From the NCBI GenBank assembly GCA_024278755.1, contig JAJRSO010000077.1, positions 1-52,324 on the forward strand: 52,324 nucleotides of DNA, read 5' to 3'. The DNA comes from Calditrichota bacterium (GTDB taxonomy: Bacteria > Calditrichota > Calditrichia > Calditrichales > Calditrichaceae). The translations under genes and the position numbers were made by a program. Shown one piece after another: positions 9,174 through 17,704 of the stretch. Within the stretch, counting starts at the first letter, position 1; each line of letters opens with the position of its first letter. Below the pieces are notes generated by a model. It searched no databases. It saw nothing but the letters and a program-made list of their open reading frames with translations, and was not told the origin of the DNA.

Positions 9174-12100
9174 TTATTTTTGAAAAGCCATCTGCGCTTT
9201 TTTACGACTCTTTTTCAAATCATCCAAAATAGCTACCAGCGCCGGAATGACCATCAGCGTCAGCGCCGTGGAAACCAGTAATCCGAATAAAATAACATTT
9301 GCCAGCGGCGCCCACATTTCGGAGGAACCGCCCAATCCAAAGGCCATCGGGATCAGGCCGGAAATTGTGGTTACCGAAGTTAAAATAACCGGACGCAGCC
9401 GCAACCGGCCCGCATTGATAATACTGCGCCACAATTGGTAAACGGTGTTGCCTTTTTCCTGGCGGCGATTGTTAATAAAATCAACCAGAATAATGGCGTC
9501 GTTCACCACGAGACCGGCCAAAGCAACAAACCCGAACAGGGAAACGATGCTAAAGGGGTTGTTCGAAATGAGCAACCCCATCATGGCGCCGATAAGCGCA
9601 AAAGGCACCGTGGTTAAAATGATCAGCGGCTGTGAATAGGAATTAAACTGTACGCCGAGAATCAGGAAAATAAGAATGACGCTGAAAAAAAACAGAACAC
9701 CGATATCCTGAAAGACATTCATAAACTCTTCAAACTGCCCGCCAATTTTAAGGTGAACCCCGGAAAATTCTTTTTCGATGGCCGGGAAAAAGGAAGCAAG
9801 CTTTTTATTAACCACATCTAATTTGATTTTTTCTTTTTCAATATTTCCTGTCACCAGAATCGTCCGTTTTTGGTTGAACCGCTGAATATCGGTCGGGCCG
9901 GGCTGAATTTTAAAGGAAACCATATCGCGTAGCGCCACGGTTTGTCCTGTAGCGTTGGTTAGTTTCAGGTAGAGCACATCATTCAGCGCGCTTCGGTTCT
10001 CCTGATTATATTTGACAATTACGTCTATCTCTTCGTCTCCCTCACGATATTCGGTCGCTTTAATTCCGTCAAAGGCATAACGTACATTTAGGGCTACATA
10101 CCGGGTATTAAATCCATACAAAGCGGCTTTTTCTTCATCTACGACAATACGAATTTCCTTTTTCCCCGGCGGGAAGTTATCACTGATATCGTAGGCTCCT
10201 TCGATGGATTTTATGGAATCCTGTAAAGCCAGCGCGGCCGTTTTTATCTGAGTAAGATATTTTCCCTGTACTTTTACCGAAATGTCTTTCCCTACGGGGG
10301 GGGCGTTGGCAAGCATTTCGAATTCCACCGAAGAGGGGCCGCTGATATGCGCTGTACGTTCACGGAGCATTGAAATAATGGCGTCCGCCGGAATATCCCT
10401 GTCATCCGCCGGAAGAAGCTGAATTAAAATCTGTCCCACATTCTTTTTGGTTACCCATTCTTCGTTACCCTGCAGAAGACCAACGTTAACAACATAATCC
10501 TGCATCGCTTCTTTTGGAAGAGACGCACAGATGTTTTCATATTTTTGCATAATACGGTCAGTCTCTTCGAGGCTGCTTCCCTCGGGAAGTTTAACAAGCA
10601 CTTTTACCTGGTCGAAATCCGCTTCGCCGTACATTTCCACACCCAGGATCGGGTACAAAATGATGGGCGTTACAAACAGAATAACAACCAGCACACCCAT
10701 AACGAGGTAACGGAAACGCACAGCAAAAACGACTGATTTTGTATAAAAACGGCGTAGACGTTTAAAGAATTTTTTCTCGCCATTTTTATAAACCCGTGAA
10801 TTTGCGGTCCAGTCGGCATAGTGTGAGGGTAGTAAAAATAGAGCTTCAAAAAGAGAAGCCACCAGCGCCAGGGCAAAGACAAAGGGAATAATGCGCATAA
10901 ATTTCCCCATAATGCCGGTTAATAAAATAAGTGGCAGAAAGGCGGCAATATTGGTCCCGATGGAAGATAAAATGGGTTTAATGACTTCGGTCGTTCCCTT
11001 GACGGCCGATTCCACCGCGCTGTATCCGCTCAGCCGGTAACGGTGGCTGTTCTCAAGAATAATAATAGCGTCGTCCACAATAATACCAAGCACCATTACT
11101 AAGGCAAACAGGGTGTTTCCATTGATGGTGTATCCGAACAGATACATAAAAATAAATGTAATTAAAAAGGAAATAGGAATTCCCAGAGCGGCTAACGCGG
11201 CATTACCGAATCCCAGGAATAAATAGAGTACGATGACGATCATTATCATACCGAGAATGGCGTTATTGCGTAAAATATTGATGGTCTGTAAAATATACAC
11301 CGAGTTATCGTTAGTGAAACTAAAATTAACACCGTTCGGTACGGTTTTCCGGTACGATTCGATTAGGGCCTTTACGCGGTCAATAACATCGATAGAATTA
11401 ACGTTGTTTTGTTTGGAGATGGAAAACGTAATCGACTGCTCACCGTTAAGCCGCGATAAAATAGACATTTCTTCGCGACGGTCCACTACTTTAGCCACAT
11501 CGCGGATACGAATAAAATCACCTTTACCGGAAGGGCGTAAGATGGTTTGCCCGATTTCGTTAATAGAGCCATATTCGCCAACGGAACGGATGAAATATTC
11601 ACTTTTTCCGAACGAAATGGTGCCGCCCGGAACATTCAGATTGCGGGTGCGCAGGGCCATCGCCACCTGATCAAACGTAATCCCGTAGCTGTTCATCATT
11701 TAGGGATCCATTTCCACCCATATTTCCCGGTCTGCCAGTCCCGATACCTGCGTTTTGGCGACGCCTGGAATATCTTCGATGTCCTCCCGTATTTTATCCG
11801 CAATGCGGTAGGCGTTTTCTTCGGGAATGGTAAAGGCCATATTAACGGTAATCACCGGCATAAAATCCCCGGATGAAAAAACATCGATCTGAGGATCTTC
11901 GGCATCATCCGGCAGTTTAATTTTATCCACTTCCGCTTTTAGGTCGGTCAAACGTTCCCGGAATTTTTCATCGGAGATATCGGCAAATTTCACCATTACA
12001 AACCCGAATCCTTCGCCGCCGGTGGACTGAATTTCATCAATATCATCCACATCCTGAATCTCGGATTCGATGGGATCCACAATCAGCGCTTCTGTTTCGG

Positions 12101-12269
12101 AAGGGGATGCGCCGGTGTAGGGTACGATGATCATGACCCAGTTAAAACTGATTTCAGGATTCAGTTCGGTGGGCATGCGCTGTATAGAAATCCAGCCCAT
12201 CGCCACCAGACCGATCATCAGCATATTTACTAAAACGGAATTTTTTACTGAGAATTTTGCGATGTTCAT
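9174..12269 (-). pseudogene. RND (HAE1/AcrB-type) efflux pump, interrupted by in-frame TAA
   Basis: The inner-membrane pump of a tripartite efflux system, with about 1030 codons in one frame from ATG 12269 to 9174, the normal AcrB length. A TAA at 11702-11700 interrupts the frame after REIWVEMDP and before MMNSYGITFDQV, a position where family members usually carry a polar residue such as Glu. The N-terminal 189-residue part has the first transmembrane helix and porter subdomain. The remaining part holds the TM4 acidic pair in VLGIIVDDAIIILE and the usual second set of helices. No frame change accompanies the stop, and both halves look fully conserved. Either a recent nonsense mutation or a base-call error (GAA to TAA) fits. 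It follows the adaptor gene by 137 bases. Confidence 0.85.
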
Positions 12270-12349
12270 AGTGTATCCTGTTATAACATTTCGTTATTTA
12301 TGTGATGTGCAGAGCCGTTTTAAAAAAGCCGTGATACTATCGCCATTTT

Positions 12350-12373
12350 CATTTTTTGTCTTTACAAAAAATG
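12350..12373. other. AT-rich perfect hairpin between adaptor and RND genes
   Basis: CATTTTTTGT (12350-12359) pairs perfectly with ACAAAAAATG (12364-12373) across a 4-base loop. It lies in the 137-base gap between the adaptor stop and the RND start. It could attenuate or process the operon transcript, but it lacks GC pairs and a clear T-run. Confidence 0.4.
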
Positions 12374-12406
12374 TTCTGCGAAAGGACGGTTGGGTTTCTC
12401 ATCGTA

Positions 12407-13519
12407 TTAATGCACCGTCTCGATCCAAACCTTTGAATTTGTCCCCAGCAATTTCTGACCAACCACGACGATAGAATCGCCTTCTGATAAGCCCTTCCGG
12501 ATGATGGTCTGAGCGCCGCGCTGACCGCCCGATTTAACCCGGGCAATATGGGCGACACTGTTTTTTACAATAAAGATATCGGCGTCACCGTTATGGCGGA
12601 TTAAAGACTCATTCGGTACGGCGACTAAGGGCTCCGGGTCGCTTAGAAAAAGGGTCGCTTTAGCCGTCATTCCACCGCGAATACCGGAACGGGAAGTATT
12701 GGGAATATGAATTTCCGCATTGAACGTTCCGTTTCGCTCATCCGCTGCCGGTGAAATATATTTGACGAAGCCATTAAACGTTTTGTCGTTTAATGCGGAA
12801 ACGCGCAGTTGCACTTCGGAATCGATTTTAAGCAGACCGATAATATCCTGGGGAATACCCAATTCTATTTTTACGGTAGACAAATCCACGACCTGATAAA
12901 CCGCCGTACCCGGTTGAACCATCATACCGAGGTCCAGGTGGGAGCGTGAAATACGTCCGGAAAAAGGGGACGTGATGCGCGTGTCATCATAACCCTTTTT
13001 TGCGGCGGTAAGCGCCGCCTTTGCGCTTAGCAGGTTTGCGTTAGCCGTTTTTAAGGCCAGTTGGCTATTCTGGTAGGTCAATGCGGAAATGTCTCCGCTT
13101 TCGAACAATGCTTTGTCACTGGCCAGATTAAGCCGGGCAATCTCCAGATTATTTTGGGCGGAAAGCAGTTGTGCCTGAGCCTGAATGTAATTGCTATGAG
13201 GAATTTTGGCGTCGATATAGGCCAATGTGTCCCGGGTGGTTACATATTCGCCCAGTTCCTTTACGATTCGCGTGACTTTCCCCGATACTTCGGAAATAAT
13301 ATCCACTTTGTGAATGGGCTGAAGGATTCCGCTCAGTGTTATTTGCTGGCGTACAATTTGTTTTTGCAGTACAAGAACCTCAACCGGAATGGCGCGTTCG
13401 GTTGAGGTTTCGGAGGCCGGTTCTGTTGCCTGCTCTTCAGCGGGTTTATTTTCGGAACAGGAAGCCATAAACAGCATTCCCGCAAATAGCAGGGAAAACA
13501 TTAAAACATAGGTTCGCAT
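12407..13519 (-). CDS. RND efflux periplasmic adaptor, lipoprotein (HlyD/AcrA family)
   Basis: A 370-residue membrane-fusion protein linking the RND pump to the outer-membrane channel. The start at 13519 follows GGAG; an in-frame ATG 12 bases upstream overlaps that site. A lipoprotein signal ends with LFMASC, giving acylated Cys21. The barrel-sandwich (VSGKVTRIVKELGEYVTTRD), the long helical hairpin (residues about 95-165) and the beta-barrel domain (DDTRITSPFSGRIS, then GIRGGMTAKATL) follow in normal order. It starts 13 bases after the TolC-like gene ends, so the two are co-transcribed with the pump. Confidence 0.92.
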   Translation of the reverse strand: MRTYVLMFSLLFAGMLFMASCSENKPAEEQATEPASETSTERAIPVEVLVLQKQIVRQQITLSGILQPIHKVDIISEVSGKVTRIVKELGEYVTTRDTLAYIDAKIPHSNYIQAQAQLLSAQNNLEIARLNLASDKALFESGDISALTYQNSQLALKTANANLLSAKAALTAAKKGYDDTRITSPFSGRISRSHLDLGMMVQPGTAVYQVVDLSTVKIELGIPQDIIGLLKIDSEVQLRVSALNDKTFNGFVKYISPAADERNGTFNAEIHIPNTSRSGIRGGMTAKATLFLSDPEPLVAVPNESLIRHNGDADIFIVKNSVAHIARVKSGGQRGAQTIIRKGLSEGDSIVVVGQKLLGTNSKVWIETVH

Positions 13520-13531
13520 TGACGTCTCCAT

Positions 13532-14932
13532 TTATAATAGTTCTTCTAATTTTCCGGTGAGATAATATAATTTCACCATTGCCGAGATAAAATCGTAGCG
13601 ATTTTTCAGATGGCCGAGTTTTGCATTTTGCACATTAAGTTTGGCGTCGATTAAGGCCATATTGGAGATCAGGCCCTTCTCTTTTTGTTCGGCGGCGATG
13701 GCGTAATTTTTTTCACTAATTTCCATATTTGTTTCCGAAAGGGCTATTTGTGTTTTTAAATTGATCAGTTTGTTTACGGTTTCGGTAAGGGTAAAATGAA
13801 GGTTATTCAGCTGATCGCGGTATTGTTCCTGGCTGCGTCTGTATGCGTAATAATTTGCCTTGGCGCTGCTGTAATCCTGAAAACCCGTAAACAGGGGCCA
13901 GCTCAAATTAACCGACAGCATTTGCGGGGAGTAATTATCAAGAGCGACGGTATTGTTCTCCTGCCAGGCATAAGAATAATTCAGATTGACGTTGGGTAGA
14001 AAATTAGAAAAGGAGTTGTGATAAAAAAGGCGGCTCATCTCCTCGGAGGATTTGACCGCGGACAGAGCGGCATTGGAACGCACCAACTGCTCTTCATCAA
14101 GCTCGATAAGCTTCAGTAATTGTTCATCCGAAAAGGTTTGCAGCCTGCCGCTTTCGTTAAGCAAACTCTGCGGCAGATTGTTTTCTATACGGATTTTCCG
14201 GTTCATTGGCGAGGCGGTGATGCGCGCCAGAGCCGAAAGCGCGCTCCGCTTTGCCGATACACTTTGGCTCACCACGCCTAATTGTTGCTGGTGATCCAGT
14301 TTCCAGCGTAACACTTCTAAGCGGGAATAGCGGCCGGCCTTCTGCATCCGTTCGGCTTTCTGAAAATTTTTCCGGGATAGATTCAGGTATTCTTTTTGTA
14401 CCGAAACAACGTCTCGGGCATATAAGGCATTCAGATAGGTCGAGATCACCTGGAAAACCGTAGTGTTTTGAGTAGCTGTCAATTGATGGATCGCCAGCTT
14501 TTTAGCCGCACCCGCATATTGAATTCCATTCCAGATGACGCCGTTAAACAGACTCATATTCACATCGAACGAAGTGTAATAAGATTGCTGGAAAACCGTT
14601 TGTGGAATATCAAATTCAAATCCGGGAACCGGAGCCGGATTATCCGAACGAAAATAACGGCTGAAATCACGTAGGGCAAAAGTGCTGTCGTCAATCCAGG
14701 TGTAGCGTGAATTCAGGGTGACCGAGGGCAGAAGAAGCGCCCAGGCATGCCGCTTATCCCAGCTTGCTTTTTTAAGCGCGAAGCGATCGGCCCGAATCCG
14801 GTTGTTTTGTTTAAGCGCTTTTTGGATGGCCGCGTCCAGCGTAAGGTAGGGTGCCTCCTGTGCCGGCGCGGGAAATTGAATGAACAGAAGAACAAAAATA
14901 AGTATGACTCCATTTAACCGTATGACCGGCAT
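13532..14932 (-). CDS. TolC-family outer-membrane efflux protein
   Basis: A 466-residue outer-membrane factor with signal peptide (MPVIRLNGVILIFVLLFIQF, cleaved near PAPAQ). The ATG at 14932 follows AAGGAG by 6 bases; an upstream TTG at 14938 is less likely. The two duplicated TolC halves are seen as repeated helical stretches starting at YLTLDAAIQKALKQNN and at DEQLLKLIELDEEQLV, with a beta-strand SYYTSFDVNMSLFNG and LSVNLSWPLFTGFQ. It provides the exit duct for the adaptor and RND pump encoded downstream and is the first gene of that set. Confidence 0.92.
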   Translation of the reverse strand: MPVIRLNGVILIFVLLFIQFPAPAQEAPYLTLDAAIQKALKQNNRIRADRFALKKASWDKRHAWALLLPSVTLNSRYTWIDDSTFALRDFSRYFRSDNPAPVPGFEFDIPQTVFQQSYYTSFDVNMSLFNGVIWNGIQYAGAAKKLAIHQLTATQNTTVFQVISTYLNALYARDVVSVQKEYLNLSRKNFQKAERMQKAGRYSRLEVLRWKLDHQQQLGVVSQSVSAKRSALSALARITASPMNRKIRIENNLPQSLLNESGRLQTFSDEQLLKLIELDEEQLVRSNAALSAVKSSEEMSRLFYHNSFSNFLPNVNLNYSYAWQENNTVALDNYSPQMLSVNLSWPLFTGFQDYSSAKANYYAYRRSQEQYRDQLNNLHFTLTETVNKLINLKTQIALSETNMEISEKNYAIAAEQKEKGLISNMALIDAKLNVQNAKLGHLKNRYDFISAMVKLYYLTGKLEELL

Positions 14933-14987
14933 ATGCAACTCCTTAATTTTTACAAGGCTCCGATGGAATTTTCTTGTAGAAACCGGA

Positions 14988-15596
14988 TCAGCGAAATGGC
15001 TGGCGGATAACGGTTTTCCAGTTTTCCGGTTTCCCCTTGCGAATATCGCTTAGATAAATTTCGTGGTGTAAACCCGATAGTTGTTTGCCTGAATCTGTAA
15101 TATATTGATGAACCTTTTCAATCGTCGGTCCCTCATCCGAAAAGGGCCCGATATGCATTATTTGCGCGGCCTTTCCCTCATCATACGGCTCATAGCGTAA
15201 AAGTTTCAAAAACTCCAGACCTTTTTTCTTCAGAACGAGGGAGCGTTGTTCTTCCACTATTGTTTCGTTCACCCACTGTGGTTGGGCAATCATCAGCGTC
15301 CATTTCCAGTCGCTTTTATTTTCCACGTCAAAAGCGCGCATATCATCCGCCCACCACAATCCTTCTAACGGAAAAACACGATAGTCCAATTCCATTTTTT
15401 TCTTAATAAAAAATTTAATGGCATACGACAGGGCAAACAGCGCTTCCACCGATTGGGAGAATCGGTCCGAATGATTCGGGTCGCCCTCCCCGTCAATTTT
15501 TAAAAAATACAGGGATGGAACGGTTACTTCGCTAATGGTTTTAGCGGATGGTTTATAAAAGCTTTTTAATTCTTTTGAGTAATCAAACTTTTTCAT
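14988..15596 (-). CDS. GyrI-like small-molecule-binding protein
   Basis: A 202-residue cytosolic protein of the GyrI-like superfamily (SHS2 fold, as in the BmrR and Rob ligand domains). Visible family features are SLYFLKIDGEGDPN, the LEGLWWADD turn, and QIMHIGPFSDEGPTIEKV. These proteins bind, and some hydrolyse, lipophilic or aromatic compounds. It lacks a DNA-binding part. It lies 56 bases upstream of the tolC-like start in the same direction and downstream of an AraC/GyrI regulator, so a drug- or toxicant-response role with the efflux genes is a reasonable inference. Confidence 0.87.
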   Translation of the reverse strand: MKKFDYSKELKSFYKPSAKTISEVTVPSLYFLKIDGEGDPNHSDRFSQSVEALFALSYAIKFFIKKKMELDYRVFPLEGLWWADDMRAFDVENKSDWKWTLMIAQPQWVNETIVEEQRSLVLKKKGLEFLKLLRYEPYDEGKAAQIMHIGPFSDEGPTIEKVHQYITDSGKQLSGLHHEIYLSDIRKGKPENWKTVIRQPFR

Positions 15597-15759
15597 TGTT
15601 TATCCTTCCAAAGATTTTATAGAACTAAAAATCATTTTTCCGGTTGCCGTGAACCAAAAAGACATTTGATTAGACCGGTTGTCTGTAGCTGTTTCTAACT
15701 CTACAAAGATTAAAAGCGTTTTTTTTTTGCAGAATGACAACGGATAAAAATTTTCCAGT

Positions 15760-16737
15760 TTACAACGGTTTTACCGGGACACAAATATCGACCAGGTGTT
15801 TTCCACCGGGATAAGTTTTGGGATCGTTTTTATAGATTTCGTAACAGGGCCGATCGTCCGGTTGATATCCGCTGTCCGGAAGCCATCCGGCCATCATCAC
15901 ACGCCAGGCCTGTTCATAAGCGCCGCTGCCGGAAAGTTCGAAAGAACCCACCGCAAACGTACCCCCGGGCACGGTCATCTTTCCGATTTCTCCATCCACC
16001 GGTGTTTCCTCTTCAATGGTCAGGCAAACGCTTAAGCGTAACTTTTCATCGTCCGTAATTTCAGGATCATCATGATAGACGGATAAAAATTTTGTATTCG
16101 GGAAACGCAGCAGGTTCCGCGCTCCTGCCCAATTTGTAAGTTTCGTGAACAACCTTTCAAATAGAGCGCCGTTGTCTTTGTAAGGCCCGGTATGCCGGAT
16201 GTAAATCGTCTGCATTTCCGGCATTTCTTTTACTTCGATGCGGACGTCGTCAAAGTTTTCCATTCTAATTCTCCATATCTGGTTCTTTGTGTTGGTGTCA
16301 ATATAGAAAGGAGGGAGCCGGAAATCTTGTAGCGTATTGCTTACCATTTGATTAATCTTGCTGTCTGTTTGACGTTTATTGTTAAATTCCGCGTACCCCC
16401 CGTTTCGCCATTGGCTGGGCGTAACCTGGTACATGGATTTAAATGTGCGTGAAAAAATTGCCAAATCTGAAAAACCGAAATCGAGGGCAATTTCCGTAAT
16501 GGATTTGCCGGGGCTGCCTATCAACTCCCGGGCGGCCCTTTCGATACGGATGCGCTGAATGAATTGGGCAACGGTTTCGCCGGTAAATGCTTTAAAAATA
16601 CGGTGAAAATGATATTTGGAAAAAAAGGCAATTTTTGACAATTCATCGAGCGTAAGCGTTTTTCTGATATTTTGTTCTATATAGTCAATTACCTGGTTTA
16701 TACGGGCGGTGTATATTCTTCTGGAATCCGGATTCAC
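15760..16737 (-). CDS. AraC-family regulator with C-terminal GyrI-like effector domain
   Basis: A 325-residue transcription factor. Two AraC helix-turn-helix motifs lie in residues 10-115 (LTLDELSKIAFFSKYHFHRI, then ITEIALDFGFSDLAIFSRTF). A GyrI-like ligand domain covers about residues 165-325 (VRIEVKEMPEMQTIYIRHTG, GGTFAVGSFELSG). This is the Rob/SoxS-like layout seen in multidrug regulators. The start is a GTG at 16737 because the nearby ATG at 16739 is immediately followed by a stop in its own frame. It is the first gene of the minus-strand efflux block and probably controls it. Confidence 0.9.
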   Translation of the reverse strand: MNPDSRRIYTARINQVIDYIEQNIRKTLTLDELSKIAFFSKYHFHRIFKAFTGETVAQFIQRIRIERAARELIGSPGKSITEIALDFGFSDLAIFSRTFKSMYQVTPSQWRNGGYAEFNNKRQTDSKINQMVSNTLQDFRLPPFYIDTNTKNQIWRIRMENFDDVRIEVKEMPEMQTIYIRHTGPYKDNGALFERLFTKLTNWAGARNLLRFPNTKFLSVYHDDPEITDDEKLRLSVCLTIEEETPVDGEIGKMTVPGGTFAVGSFELSGSGAYEQAWRVMMAGWLPDSGYQPDDRPCYEIYKNDPKTYPGGKHLVDICVPVKPL

Positions 16738-16902
16738 ATCTTGTCCAATCTGATTTTATACAAGGAAGATTTTAGAGTTATTGATTAAATTATTAAGAAT
16801 ATATTAATTCACAGAGTTCTAAAAAAGTAGTAAATATCTTTTTAATTTAGTAAACTCTGATCCAGTGACACAGAGGCTGAAACGCATCGGTTTTGGGTTT
16901 TT

Positions 16903-17595
16903 ATGAATAACAGAATTTGGGCAAATGCAATAATTAAAAAATGGACGCCTTCCTATCGTTACCGCTGGGAGGTGTATGAATCATATTTTAAGGATTTTTT
17001 AAATAGCGAGACGGTATGGCTGGATTTGGGCTGTGGCCATAATGCAGATATTGAAGAAAAGAAACACCTGGCTTTTTTTGCATCCGGCGTGGATATTATT
17101 AAAAATGAACCATTACTGGCGCATCCCTTTATCCTTTCGGATATCACGGTTTTGCCGTTTAAATCGGATACAATCGATTTGGTGAGCATGCGTTTTGTAA
17201 TGGAACATGTTGCCGATCCGGGTGCTTTGTTTAAAGAACTAAACCGCGTTCTGAAGCCGGGCGGGAAACTCATATTTGGTACGACAAATGTATGGAGTCC
17301 GGTGATCTTTCTTCCCAAGCTGCTTCCATACACAGTACGAAAAAAAATGATATTAAAAGTCTTTAAAGTGGAAGATGAAGATATCTTCCCTACGTACCAT
17401 CGGTTTAATTCATATGTAAAAATTAAAAAAAATTTTCACGAATTGAAATTGTTAAAGCTGGATTTTATTCAGGACTTGAATGCCATGAACAAAGTTCTTT
17501 TTTTAGTCTTCTTTGCCTGGCATGTATTAACAACCCCGGTTTTATTCAACCGGCTGCGTAGCAATTTAATAGCGGTTTATACGAAAGAAACTTAA
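16903..17595 (+). CDS. class I SAM-dependent methyltransferase
   Basis: A 230-residue methyltransferase of the type 11 class. The SAM-binding glycine loop is VWLDLGCGHNADIE (about residues 43-56). The motif II/III region LPFKSDTIDLVSMRFVMEHV and the LKPGGKLIFGTTN strand are clear. A hydrophobic segment near the C-terminus (VLFLVFFAWHVLTTPVLF) suggests membrane contact, as in some lipid or polyprenyl modifying enzymes. The substrate is unknown. It sits alone between the AraC gene (divergent) and a secreted protein gene 109 bases downstream. Confidence 0.85.
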   Translation: MNNRIWANAIIKKWTPSYRYRWEVYESYFKDFLNSETVWLDLGCGHNADIEEKKHLAFFASGVDIIKNEPLLAHPFILSDITVLPFKSDTIDLVSMRFVMEHVADPGALFKELNRVLKPGGKLIFGTTNVWSPVIFLPKLLPYTVRKKMILKVFKVEDEDIFPTYHRFNSYVKIKKNFHELKLLKLDFIQDLNAMNKVLFLVFFAWHVLTTPVLFNRLRSNLIAVYTKET

Positions 17596-17704
17596 CTTAT
17601 GTGGTTTACAGCTCTTTAGGGAACAATCATTATTGTCGGCTGTTCAAGAAAAAGGAAAAGGAATTGTTGGCTTCAATCCGTATTTCAGGAAGAAAAGGAA
17701 TGAA

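Noticed and set aside
10299-10306. Run of eight G as a possible frameshift site in the RND gene
   Set aside because: The frame reads the conserved NAPPVGKDI across the run, so no slip is needed.
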